Of a DNA stretch of 19,673 nt, positions 8,336 through 16,151 are shown piece by piece. Each line of letters starts with the position of its first letter. Position 1 is the first letter of the stretch. The notes below the pieces were generated by a model. That model was given only the letters and a program-made list of their open reading frames with translations, was not told the origin of the DNA and made no database searches. This DNA is from DASPJR01 sp035628505. Lineage in GTDB: Bacteria; Planctomycetota; SZUA-567; H5-PLA8. A program made the position numbers and the translations under genes. The DNA is taken from positions 1 to 19,673 of the forward strand of contig DASPJR010000115.1 in NCBI GenBank assembly GCA_035628505.1, given 5' to 3'.

Positions 8336-8477
8336 TCGTAGCACGGGCGTCTCGCCCGTGTCCCGCACGGCATGACTGGTTTATCGCTGGCAGCTTGCGA
8401 AATGCCGTTGCCGGGCGTCCCTGCAAGAGTGGGAGCTTCATTCCAACGGCGGCATGGGCGAGACGCCCATGCTACGA
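8336..8477. repeat. Inverted pair of palindromic intergenic repeats
   Basis: Copy 1 (8336-8360) reads TCGTAGCA, then CACGGGCG-TCT-CGCCCGTG (overlapping CA). Copy 2 (8453-8477) is the same on the minus strand except that the palindrome is CATGGGCG-TCT-CGCCCATG. The copies are 92 bp apart in opposite orientation. The only differences fall on the two paired positions of the stem, so pairing is kept. This resembles REP/BIME-type intergenic elements. No gene was seen in the 219 bp between 8320 and 8538. Confidence 0.75.
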
Positions 8478-8483
8478 ATGAAA

Positions 8484-8514
8484 CGGGCGGCTCATTGAGC
8501 CGCCCGCGCTTTTT
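8484..8514 (+). terminator. Intrinsic terminator after the GT26-TMTC fusion
   Basis: CGGGCGGCTC (8484-8493), loop ATT, GAGCCGCCCG (8497-8506): a perfect 10-bp stem followed by CGC and TTTTT (8510-8514). In the opposite direction the stem is followed only by GTTTC, so it serves the plus strand best, although it may also slow minus-strand transcription leaving korB. Confidence 0.82.
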
Positions 8515-8538
8515 GTCTGGATCTTGAAATCTACAGCC

Positions 8539-9609
8539 TTACGTCAGCGTTGCCATGATTTCGTCGAGCACCTTCTTGGGCGGACGCACGCGCTCGTTGG
8601 CGATTGTGGCCAGCGGCTCAGGAATGACACCGCACTGTTCCGAGAACGGGCGGCGCGTCTTATCAAGATACAGCAGGCCGGTCAGGAAGAGCTGTTCCCG
8701 GCGCGACTTCTCGATGGACATCACGGCTGCCTGCCGGTCAGTCGGATCGTAATCCTCGCCCAGCTTCTTGAGGCGCACGTGCGAGCCGTCGTGCAGCTCG
8801 ATGTCGCGCACTTCGCCGGCGGGCAGATCGACCGGCGCCTGCGGCTCAATGTGCTCGATGAAGTCGATGTCATGCAGCGCCATTTCGTGGTCCTTGGCGT
8901 ACTTGTACGACTTGGTCGAGCCTTCGTGATTGTTGAACGTCACGCAGGGCGAAACAACGTCCAGCACCGCCGTGCCGTTATGGTGCAGAGCCGCCTTCAG
9001 CAGGGCGCAGAGCTGCTTCATGTCAGCCGAGAACGAGCGGGCCACGAACGTGCAGCCCAGTTCGATCGCCAGACCGCAGCAGTCGATGGGAATCATTTCA
9101 TTCACATCGCCCTTCTTCGAACCTGATCCCATGTCGGCGGTCGCCGAGAACTGGCCCTTGGTCAGGCCGTAGACGCCGTTGTTCTCGATAATGTAAACGA
9201 TCTTCGCGTTGCGGCGGACCATGTGGACGAACTGGCCCATGCCGATAGAGGCGGTATCGCCGTCGCCGGAGACGCCGATGATGTTCAAGTTGTGGTTGGC
9301 GAGGTTCACGCCCGTGGCCACCGCGGGCATGCGGCCGTGAACCGCATTAAAGCCATGCGACTTGCTCAGGAAGTACGCCGGCGTCTTGGACGAGCAGCCA
9401 ATGCCCGAGAGCTTGGCCACCTTGTGCGGCGGAATGCCTGATTCGTAGCAGGCCTTGATGATCTGCGAGGTGATTGAATCATGTCCGCAGCCCGAGCAGA
9501 GCGTCGATTCGGCGCCCTTGTAGGCGTCCATCGTCAAGCCCAGACGGTTGGTCTTTTCAGGCTTGGGCGCAAGCGGCACGGCAGGTGGAGGACTAATGAC
9601 ATCTGGCAT
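8539..9609 (-). CDS. korB: 2-oxoacid:ferredoxin oxidoreductase, beta subunit
   Basis: A 356-residue thiamine-diphosphate- and iron-sulfur-binding subunit. Seen: LCSGCGHDS with C38 and C41, GIGCSSK with C72, HGRMPAVATG, the TPP motif GDGD (115-118) through NNGVYGLTKGQ (143-153), and SPCVTFNN with C222. The spacing of C38, C41, C72 and C222 matches the four [4Fe-4S] ligands known in archaeal two-subunit 2-oxoacid:ferredoxin oxidoreductases. The enzyme converts a 2-oxoacid and CoA to acyl-CoA, CO2 and reduced ferredoxin, or runs in reverse. 2-oxoglutarate is the most common substrate for this architecture but cannot be proven here. It follows korA by 71 bp, with AGGAG at 9626-9622, a long 12 nt from the ATG. 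The C-terminal extension after about residue 240 (DLPAGEVRDIELHDG onward) is normal for long KorB proteins. Confidence 0.92.
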   Translation of the reverse strand: MPDVISPPPAVPLAPKPEKTNRLGLTMDAYKGAESTLCSGCGHDSITSQIIKACYESGIPPHKVAKLSGIGCSSKTPAYFLSKSHGFNAVHGRMPAVATGVNLANHNLNIIGVSGDGDTASIGMGQFVHMVRRNAKIVYIIENNGVYGLTKGQFSATADMGSGSKKGDVNEMIPIDCCGLAIELGCTFVARSFSADMKQLCALLKAALHHNGTAVLDVVSPCVTFNNHEGSTKSYKYAKDHEMALHDIDFIEHIEPQAPVDLPAGEVRDIELHDGSHVRLKKLGEDYDPTDRQAAVMSIEKSRREQLFLTGLLYLDKTRRPFSEQCGVIPEPLATIANERVRPPKKVLDEIMATLT

Positions 9610-9617
9610 GTTGTCAA

Positions 9618-9670
9618 CGAGCTCCTGTTGTTCCTTCTAATCCTTTTTTAGGCCAGAGGCTGCTGCCTCC
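9618..9670 (-). other. korA-korB spacer with small inverted repeat
   Basis: GAGGC-AGCA-GCCTC (read on the minus strand, about 9655-9669) forms a short stem in the 71-bp spacer. It lacks a U-tract, so it is not a terminator; it lies just ahead of the purine-rich ribosome-binding region of korB. Confidence 0.25.
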
Positions 9671-9680
9671 GGCTGTGAAT

Positions 9681-11537
9681 TTACTTGCGCTCCTGCTTGA
9701 CGATCTCGTCGCTGATGGAGCGGGCGTCGATCGGCAGGCCGTTGTAATGCAGAACGCTGCGCAGCTTGGCCGTCAGTTCAGGCTTAAGATCAAGCTTCAG
9801 AAGCTGCAGCATCTGCGCGTCGCGATTCTGTTCGACGACGTAAATCCGCTTCTTCTTATCGATGAACTGATGAATCGCGTCGGTGAACGGATACGCGCGG
9901 ATACGCAGGTATTCGGTCTTTACACCCTGCGCCGACAGCTGGTCGATGGCTTCCTGCATGGGGCTGTCGGTCGAACCGAAGGCGATCACGCCAACTTCGG
10001 CAGACTCGTCGCCTGTTCGCACCGGCCCGGGAACGTACTTGCGAGCCGTCTCGAACTTACGTGCGAGGCGATCGACGTTGCGCACGTAATCGTCGGGCTT
10101 TTCGCTGTACTGCGCTTTTTCATTGTGTCCGCTGCCGCGCGTGAAGTAAGCGGCCATCGGGTGATCGGTGCCGGGGAGCGTGCGGTACGGAATGCCGTCG
10201 CCGTCCACGTCGCGGTAGCGTTCGAACGCTTTGCCGGCCTGCTTGAGCTGCTCAAGCTGCTCGGCGTTGAGAACCTTGCCGCGGGTGATGGGCTTGTCAG
10301 GGTACGGGAATGGATCGGCCATCCAGTTGTTCATGCCCAGGTCGAGGTCCAGCATCACGAAAACAATGGACTGGAACTGCTCGGCCAGGTTGAACGATTC
10401 GACTGCCATCTCGTAGCATTCCTGCACCGAGCCGGGCAGCAGCATGATGTGCTTGGTGTCGCCGTGGCTGGCAAACGCGCAGGAGATCAGGTCGCCCTGG
10501 TACGTGCGGGTGGGCAAGCCCGTCGAGGGTCCCACGCGCTGAACGTTCATGATCACGCCGGGGATTTCAGCGTAGTACGCCAGGCCGATGAATTCATTCA
10601 TCAGCGAGATGCCGGGACCTGCCGTCGAGGTCATCGCTCGCGCGCCAGCCCAGCCGGCGCCCAGAACGATGCCGAGACTGGCCAGTTCGTCTTCAGCCTG
10701 CACGATGGCGAAGGTGGCTTTGCCCGTGGCCGGATCCATGCGATACTTGCGGGCCAGCGGAATGAAGGATTCAATCAGGCTGGAGGACGGCGTAATCGGG
10801 TACCAGCCTACGACCGTGCAGCCCGCGAACAAACTGCCGATGGCGGCGGCGGCATTGCCTTCAATAATGATCTTGCCCGCGGTCTTGTCCATGCGCTGCA
10901 GGCGGAACTTTTCGAGCTTGGGCAGGTGCTCTTTGGCGTAGTCCAGACCGGCTTTTGCCGCCAGGACGTTGAAGCCGACAGCCTTGGCCTTGCCTTTGAA
11001 CTGCTTGGCAATGGCCTTTTCGATTTCGGGGAACTCGATCTGCAGCAGCTCGGCGAGCACGCCGACGTAACACATATTGGCCAGGAGCTTACGGATGCGC
11101 GCTTCAGTGTCGGGGATGCCGGCGGCCAGCTTGGCGAAGGGGACTTCAAAGAACTGGACGTCGTTGCGAATCTTGTTCAGACGCAGGGGCGCATCATAGA
11201 TGCACACCGTTCCCGGATCGAGCGCTTTAACGTCTTCCACCGCCGTCTCGGGATTCATGCAGACGAGGATGTCGATTTCTTTCTTGCGGCCGACGTAACC
11301 ATCTTTGCTGGCTCGAATCGTAAACCAGGTGGGCAACCCCTGGATGTTCGACGGGAAGAGATTTTTGCCGCTGACGGGAATACCCATCTGGAAGATGGAC
11401 CGCATCAGGACGTTGTTTGAAGACTGACTACCGGAACCGTTTGCTGTAGCGACTTGAATAGAAAAGTTGTTGATGATCGGCTGCACAGCGGGTTTCTGTA
11501 CGGCTTTGACCGGCTGAGCGGCCAGTGTACTGCTCAT
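9681..11537 (-). CDS. korA: 2-oxoacid:acceptor oxidoreductase, fused gamma-alpha subunit
   Basis: A 618-residue protein. Residues 1-23 are a Pro/Gln/Lys-rich lead with no known fold. Residues 24-215 form the gamma domain (VATANGSGSQSSNNVLMRS; MGIPVSGKNLFPSNIQG). From about 225 the alpha domain follows (EGNAAAAIGSLFAGC; YPITPSSSLIE at 246-256; TSTAGPGISLMNEFIGLA; QRVGPSTGLPT; HGDTKHIMLLPGSVQE). This gamma-alpha fusion pairs with a separate beta subunit, encoded immediately downstream, to make the TPP-dependent ferredoxin-coupled enzyme. GAAGGGGG lies 8 nt upstream of the ATG. The kinase fusion upstream is on the same strand but 182 bp away, so korAB may have its own promoter. Confidence 0.92.
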   Translation of the reverse strand: MSSTLAAQPVKAVQKPAVQPIINNFSIQVATANGSGSQSSNNVLMRSIFQMGIPVSGKNLFPSNIQGLPTWFTIRASKDGYVGRKKEIDILVCMNPETAVEDVKALDPGTVCIYDAPLRLNKIRNDVQFFEVPFAKLAAGIPDTEARIRKLLANMCYVGVLAELLQIEFPEIEKAIAKQFKGKAKAVGFNVLAAKAGLDYAKEHLPKLEKFRLQRMDKTAGKIIIEGNAAAAIGSLFAGCTVVGWYPITPSSSLIESFIPLARKYRMDPATGKATFAIVQAEDELASLGIVLGAGWAGARAMTSTAGPGISLMNEFIGLAYYAEIPGVIMNVQRVGPSTGLPTRTYQGDLISCAFASHGDTKHIMLLPGSVQECYEMAVESFNLAEQFQSIVFVMLDLDLGMNNWMADPFPYPDKPITRGKVLNAEQLEQLKQAGKAFERYRDVDGDGIPYRTLPGTDHPMAAYFTRGSGHNEKAQYSEKPDDYVRNVDRLARKFETARKYVPGPVRTGDESAEVGVIAFGSTDSPMQEAIDQLSAQGVKTEYLRIRAYPFTDAIHQFIDKKKRIYVVEQNRDAQMLQLLKLDLKPELTAKLRSVLHYNGLPIDARSISDEIVKQERK

Positions 11538-11719
11538 TTCTCGAACCCCCTTCGCAAAGATGCCCTGTCAACAAGACTCGAGTGACGGCGCGCCGATTAC
11601 TCGCCGCCTAGTTAACGCCTCGAATTTGTAACATCCTGTATACTAATTGCTTTATAGCCGGATTCCACAGCTTTTTGCCCCCCATCTAAGGGGGTGAGAC
11701 CTGCCAGAGGGATGGGCCG
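11538..11719 (-). promoter_or_regulatory. Gap upstream of korA: AT-rich patch and a C5/G5 hairpin
   Basis: No gene is seen. CCCCC (11679-11683) and GGGGG (11690-11694) can pair around a 6-nt loop just after the kinase-fusion stop, but no U-tract follows on the minus strand. An AT-rich stretch at about 11625-11665 is the likely place for a korA promoter, but no pair of boxes with proper spacing stands out. The palindrome GGCGCGCC lies at about 11588-11595. Confidence 0.3.
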
Positions 11720-13141
11720 CTACGCTGCGAGGCCGGCTAATAACCCTCCTGCGCCGGCCCCTGTAAGCGTGCAGGCAAAGTTCACCGCACTTTTACCCAC
11801 TCCCGGGTAACGGTCCTCAACTGTGGCTCCAAGTACGCTGTCCACCAGCGTTCCGGCCATTCCCGAGGCGATCAGGATGACGACAAGCAAGGCTTCCTGG
11901 CTCGATGAGATTCCGGCGGCGCGGCCGAGTCGCAAAAAACCACTCCCATAAGCTAGCAGCGCAATCAGAACACTTGCCCCGAACGCGGCGACGATCCCCA
12001 GCGTGGTCACGGCGCCGTTTGTGCCGTGCGGAACTTTTTTCAAATTGGTAATCAGCACCGGCTGCTGACTGGAAAGCGCTCCGATTTCGGAGCTCGCCGT
12101 ATCCGCGAACGCGGCCGCAATCGCGCTGGCAAAGGCAATCAAAAAGGCTGGATTGCCTTTCGACGCGGGATAGGCCAGGCAGCACATTACCGGAATGAGC
12201 AGATTGGCGGCGACATTCGCGATGCCGCGCTTGCCTTCGCGCGCCTCGGCCGCGCCGATTGCCTTCTTCTTTGCGTAGCCAACACGGCTGAGGCCGCTTC
12301 CAGCTGCTACGAAGAACAGAAAGAGCAGGTAGCCTGGCCAGAGCGTGAAAAAGTACACAATCACGCCAAACGATACGCCCAACAGCGTTCCCGGAATGTC
12401 AGCCACACGCAGCGCAATCACCGTAAGACCGAGCAGCGCGTTGATTCCCAATGCGTGCAGAAAAACCTCGGGCTGAACGTGCGTCTCGTAGGGCAGATCA
12501 CGCGTCGCGAAACTTAAAAATGCGGCCGAAAGCCAGAGCACCGCCCCAATGCCAAGAGGGACACGCACGTTGTCATCGAAAGGACCTTCAAGACTCTCGA
12601 GAATCGCTCCCGACGAGGCTGCCAGAACTCCAAGCGTCCAGACGTATGGCCATTCCGGCGTGCCGTTCGCCTTAAGAAACAGGCGGCAGGGAACCCAGTA
12701 CAGCGCCAGCACACAAAACGGCAGCGCCGCAACGATGAATGCCAGCGAGCCGCTCAGTGATTTGCTTTTGTTCCACGGCAAACGCGCGCCTGGATAATTG
12801 CGTCCAATCAAGCTCGCCGCGGCGTCGCCGGCAGCCATCGCTGCCCACGCACCCATGGCCGCGAAGGCTGGATAGACGGCGAAACAGATCGCCAGGGAAA
12901 GAGGATATAGCCACTGTCCCGTTACGAACGGTTCATTCGGCCGCGCGATACGCCTGCCGCTCTCCAGCCGGGGCAGCACAAACATGTTCAGCACCGTCAC
13001 CAGCAGTAGAAAGGCGACTACCGCGCCATTGCCCGGCCGTGCGCGATTGTGCGGATCAGCCAGCCAACCAAGAATCGGAGCGAATATGACGAAGGCGCCG
13101 AAATGAACGAAATTGCGATACAGCGGCCAGTGATCGGACAT
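11720..13141 (-). CDS. Fusion of phytol/dolichol-kinase-like (VTE5-like) and DUF92 (VTE6-like) membrane kinases
   Basis: A 473-residue polytopic membrane protein. N-terminal half (1 to about 225): LYRNFVHFGAFVIF, GDAAASLIGR (105-114) with LPWNKSKSLSGS (121-132), and LESLEGPFDDNVRVPLG (181-197), all hallmarks of the dolichol kinase/phytol kinase family. C-terminal half (about 230-473): FADTASSEIGALSSQQPVLI (345-364), KKVPHGTNGAVTTLG (368-382) and GTLVDSVLGATVEDRY (430-445), hallmarks of DUF92. Known: in plants VTE5 makes phytyl phosphate and VTE6, a DUF92 protein, makes phytyl diphosphate. Inferred: one protein doing prenol to prenyl phosphate to prenyl diphosphate at the membrane; the prenol is unknown. 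The ATG at 13141 is chosen because AGGAG lies 5 nt upstream and the family similarity starts there; an upstream in-frame start at 13255 would add unlike, Arg-rich sequence. Divergent from the secreted-protein gene. Confidence 0.82.
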   Translation of the reverse strand: MSDHWPLYRNFVHFGAFVIFAPILGWLADPHNRARPGNGAVVAFLLLVTVLNMFVLPRLESGRRIARPNEPFVTGQWLYPLSLAICFAVYPAFAAMGAWAAMAAGDAAASLIGRNYPGARLPWNKSKSLSGSLAFIVAALPFCVLALYWVPCRLFLKANGTPEWPYVWTLGVLAASSGAILESLEGPFDDNVRVPLGIGAVLWLSAAFLSFATRDLPYETHVQPEVFLHALGINALLGLTVIALRVADIPGTLLGVSFGVIVYFFTLWPGYLLFLFFVAAGSGLSRVGYAKKKAIGAAEAREGKRGIANVAANLLIPVMCCLAYPASKGNPAFLIAFASAIAAAFADTASSEIGALSSQQPVLITNLKKVPHGTNGAVTTLGIVAAFGASVLIALLAYGSGFLRLGRAAGISSSQEALLVVILIASGMAGTLVDSVLGATVEDRYPGVGKSAVNFACTLTGAGAGGLLAGLAA

Positions 13142-13184
13142 CCTTGCTCCTGCCGTGCCTGACTGTACAGCCTGCACTTTGCGT

Positions 13185-13213
13185 CTTACATTTTTCGCCA
13201 GCCATTGTACACT
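13185..13213 (+). promoter_or_regulatory. Candidate promoter for the secreted multidomain protein
   Basis: CTTACA (13185-13190), a 17-bp spacer, TACACT (13208-13213). The start site would be near 13220, leaving a leader of about 100 nt. The -10 is the same hexamer used in front of the VOC gene and rlmN. It overlaps the minus-strand -10 at 13204-13209. Confidence 0.45.
13204..13209 (-). promoter_or_regulatory. Candidate -10 box for the kinase-fusion gene
   Basis: ATTGTA at 13204-13209 reads TACAAT on the minus strand, a 5-of-6 match to the sigma-70 -10 consensus. The -35 region is poor. Transcription would begin near 13197, 56 nt before the ATG at 13141. It shares bases with the plus-strand TACACT, giving a back-to-back core ATTGTACACT. 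Confidence 0.4.
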
Positions 13214-13323
13214 CTGCCGCACTCGAGAAAACAGCGCATGTTTCAGCGTCTGCAACTCGAAAACACATTTTCAGATTTGAAGGTAGTCTCCATCCATCGT
13301 CTCAGTCACATAACAAACTACAG

Positions 13324-16107
13324 ATGCATAAAGGAAGGAGATTCATCATTTCCAGCCAACTCTTCACCAAGTGGTTGTTCCGGCAGTGCCTGCTGACTGC
13401 GTTACTTGCTGCGGCCGTGCCTGCCTGGAGCGCCGACACGGTTACCGGCAAACCGGGCGTTGCCGGACAGCAGGCCATCGTCAATTTTGCTGAACTGGCG
13501 CGCACACAGCAGACAACTCAGCCGGCCCACCGCAATATTCCGCTGGCGCTGCGAAGCAAAGCCAAGAATACGCCTCCCCCGGAACGCCAGTTTGTACGGC
13601 CGCGCGAGGCGCAGCCACGTGCCGCCGTCAGTTCGCGCTCGCCGCTTCCGACCGACAGTTTCCCGGCGCTGGGCGATGACGACACGGCCATTCCGCCCGA
13701 CTGCGGCGGCGCAGTCGGTCCCAATCACATCATGACCGTGCTCAACACACAGGTGCGTATCCAGGCGCGCGATGGCGCCGAGGTCAGCACTGTGTCGCTG
13801 AATGCGTTCTGGGCGTCGCTGAACAAGCCCAACGTGCCTGACTGCTTCGACCCGAAGGTCCTTTATGACCCGTATGAAGGGCGCTGGATTTTTACCGCGC
13901 TTGCCAACGCCTTTTCGGCATCGTCGGCGGTGCTGATCGGCGTGAGCCAGACAGTCGATCCGACTGGCAACTGGAACCTATTCCGCATCGATGCCGATGC
14001 GAGCGACACGAGTTTTGCCGACTACCCGACGATCGGCTTCAACAAGAACTGGATCGCCGTCTCGACCAACATGTTCGACAACTTCTTCGAGGACTTCTCC
14101 GGCGTCAACATTTACGTCTTCGACAAGCGTGCGCTGTACGACAACACCGGCGGGAAATTCACGCTGGTGCAGGATTTGAATCTCGACGGCTTTACGATCT
14201 GCCCGGTTGTCACCTACGATGCTGAACTCGAAACGCTTTACCTGATCGAAGAGTACAATGGCTTCGAAGGACTCATGCGCGTAAGCACCATAACCGGGCC
14301 GGTCGGTGCTGAAGTTCTGACGCTGAACGTCGCCTTCCCCAGCAGCCCCGATCAATGGACGTTTTTTGGCCCGCTGGCGCCGCAACTGGGCTCCACTCAG
14401 TTGATCGACTCCGGAGACGGACGCGTCAACAATGCAGTGTACCGCGGCGGATTCCTGTGGTGCGCGCACACCGTTTATCCCTTTACCGAAGGTGCGACGG
14501 CGGCATCGATCCAGTGGTGGCAGATCGCTGCCAACGGCAGCGTCTTGCAGCGCGGCCGGGTCGAAGACCCCACTGCCGCAACGCATTACGGCTACCCGAG
14601 CCTGGCCGTGAACAGCAGCAACGATATCGTCATCGGCTACAGCCGCTTTTCGGCGGCACAGTTCGCCAGCGGTAATTACGTCTTCCGTTTCGGCAGCGAT
14701 CCGTTGAACACGATGCGTGGCGACACCGTGCTGAAAGCCGGTGAAGCGCCGTACTTCAAAACAAAAAGCGGGCAGCTCAACCGCTGGGGCGATTACACCA
14801 GCACGGTTGTTGACCCCGTTAACGACCGGGACTTCTGGACACTTCAGCAGTATGCCGCCACCCCCGTGAACGGCGTTGACCGCTGGGGAACCTGGTGGGG
14901 CCGCATCATTCCGGCCGAAACTGGCACGTTCGTTTCCCTTACCGCACTAGACGCGCGCGCCAGCGAGCCCGGCGTGAACACCGCGAGTTTTCAGTTCCGC
15001 CGCACCAGCCCGCAGGGGGCGCTCGCCGTGAATTACTCCCTTGGGGGAACGGCGGTGAACGGCACGGACTACGAGCTTCTGACGGGCGTCGCGGTATTCA
15101 ACGAAGGCGAACTGACCACGCGCGTTATCGTCAAGCCACTGAACAACGACGCCCTCCAAGGCGATCGCACGATCATTGTTTCAATCGCTCCGGGAGATGG
15201 CTATTCCGCTGGCAGCCCGAGCACCACTCTTATCACGATCGAAGACGATGAAGGCTTCAGTATCACGAGCGGACCGACCGCAACGCCCAATCCGGCGATC
15301 AAAGGATTGACAGTCCAGTTCAGCGCCGCTATCGACACGCCCGACATTGCTTTCGTCCTATGGGATTTCGGCGACGGAACGGAGGACACGAACAATCGAC
15401 TGAACGTCGCGCACGCTTTTCCAGCCGAAGGCGAATACACGGTGACGGTAATCGCTTTTCACGCGCGCGGCCCAATCGCCGTTGCCAGCGTGGATGTGAT
15501 CGTCAGCGAAGACACCGACAACGACGGCAATCCCGATGTGGTCGACACCGACGACGACAACGATGGCTTCCCAGATGATCTGGAGGACGCGTTCGGCTCC
15601 GACCCGCTGGATGCCGAAAGTACGCCCACGGGCGGCGCACAGGCGCAGCCCCCGCTACCGCTGACCATCTCGCGCTTCTCGGGCCGCTTCAGCTTCAAGG
15701 ATTTCTTCGTCGACAGCGTGCAGCTCAGCGGGGAATTCCCCATCAACGCGGGCACGGTGAAGCCTGGTGAATTGCTGATCGCGAGCGTCGGCGGAATCGT
15801 GAGCAGCTTCACGCTCGATTCAAAGGGCCGTGGCTTCGACGGCTTCGGCTCCATCCGCCTGCTGCGCCGCGTACAGAAGAATGTCATCCCTAAACAAAAT
15901 GCGCGCTTTTTCCTGAAGCTGACCGACGGCGACTACCAGACCGATCTGGCCGACGAAGGTGTCGCCGGAGACAAGACCGTCGTCAAAAAGCCGCTCACGA
16001 TCGAGGTGACGTTCCTCTATCAGAATACGATTTATCAGGCACGCCGGGCCGTGTTGTATTCGGCGCGAGCCAACATCAGCGGCACGCTGAAAGAGGCGAA
16101 GCAATAA
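13324..16107 (+). CDS. Large secreted protein: propeller-like N-terminal region, Calx-beta, PKD, calcium-binding Asp repeats, unknown C-terminal domain
   Basis: About 927 residues from ATG 13324. A signal peptide ends near AVPAWSA (cleavage after A37). Residues about 115-530 look like a beta-propeller surface-protein domain (PDCGGAVGPNHIMTVLNTQV; FDPKVLYDPYEGRWIF; SQTVDPTGNWNLFRID; SFADYPTIGFNKNW). A Calx-beta domain spans about 535-640 (AVNGTDYELLTGVAVFNEGE, ending TIEDDEG). A PKD domain spans about 643-731 (LWDFGDGTEDTNN; GEYTVTVIA). An Asp-rich thrombospondin-type-3-like run follows (DTDNDGNPDVVDTDDDNDG, about 730-750). The last 150 residues (LTISRFSGRFSFKDFF onward) are a beta-rich domain I do not recognise. 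No LPxTG, autotransporter or clear sorting tail is seen. The function is probably binding at the cell surface or outside. The start is uncertain: ATG 13324 has no Shine-Dalgarno, while AAGGAAGGAG lies inside the frame at 13331-13340, 7 nt before an ATT codon. Confidence 0.8.
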   Translation: MHKGRRFIISSQLFTKWLFRQCLLTALLAAAVPAWSADTVTGKPGVAGQQAIVNFAELARTQQTTQPAHRNIPLALRSKAKNTPPPERQFVRPREAQPRAAVSSRSPLPTDSFPALGDDDTAIPPDCGGAVGPNHIMTVLNTQVRIQARDGAEVSTVSLNAFWASLNKPNVPDCFDPKVLYDPYEGRWIFTALANAFSASSAVLIGVSQTVDPTGNWNLFRIDADASDTSFADYPTIGFNKNWIAVSTNMFDNFFEDFSGVNIYVFDKRALYDNTGGKFTLVQDLNLDGFTICPVVTYDAELETLYLIEEYNGFEGLMRVSTITGPVGAEVLTLNVAFPSSPDQWTFFGPLAPQLGSTQLIDSGDGRVNNAVYRGGFLWCAHTVYPFTEGATAASIQWWQIAANGSVLQRGRVEDPTAATHYGYPSLAVNSSNDIVIGYSRFSAAQFASGNYVFRFGSDPLNTMRGDTVLKAGEAPYFKTKSGQLNRWGDYTSTVVDPVNDRDFWTLQQYAATPVNGVDRWGTWWGRIIPAETGTFVSLTALDARASEPGVNTASFQFRRTSPQGALAVNYSLGGTAVNGTDYELLTGVAVFNEGELTTRVIVKPLNNDALQGDRTIIVSIAPGDGYSAGSPSTTLITIEDDEGFSITSGPTATPNPAIKGLTVQFSAAIDTPDIAFVLWDFGDGTEDTNNRLNVAHAFPAEGEYTVTVIAFHARGPIAVASVDVIVSEDTDNDGNPDVVDTDDDNDGFPDDLEDAFGSDPLDAESTPTGGAQAQPPLPLTISRFSGRFSFKDFFVDSVQLSGEFPINAGTVKPGELLIASVGGIVSSFTLDSKGRGFDGFGSIRLLRRVQKNVIPKQNARFFLKLTDGDYQTDLADEGVAGDKTVVKKPLTIEVTFLYQNTIYQARRAVLYSARANISGTLKEAKQ

Positions 16108-16116
16108 GGTAACGAC

Positions 16117-16151
16117 TTGAGCGCCTCGCGCGGGCGGCGTACACTTTCGCC
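16117..16151 (+). promoter_or_regulatory. Promoter of rlmN, predicted leaderless
   Basis: TTGAGC (16117-16122), a 17-bp spacer, TACACT (16140-16145), 6 nt, then ATG at 16152. No Shine-Dalgarno precedes the start. The string TACACTTTC before the ATG is shared with the VOC gene promoter. Confidence 0.6.

Noticed and set aside
9675..11420. A long plus-strand open frame opposite korA
   Set aside because: korA on the other strand has unmistakable gamma and alpha motifs; the antisense frame has none and no ribosome binding site.
11679..11694. Terminator after the kinase fusion
   Set aside because: The C5/G5 stem is followed by GCAAAAAG on the minus strand, not by a U-tract, so it does not meet the requirement for an intrinsic terminator.
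13142..13255. N-terminal extension of the kinase fusion to an upstream in-frame ATG at 13255
   Set aside because: The extra residues are Arg/Lys/Gln-rich and unlike the family, they would run over the divergent promoter core, and the ATG at 13141 has a well-placed AGGAG.
13144..13323. N-terminal extension of the secreted protein to an upstream ATG at 13144
   Set aside because: It would put 60 residues ahead of a normal signal peptide and would begin upstream of the predicted promoter.
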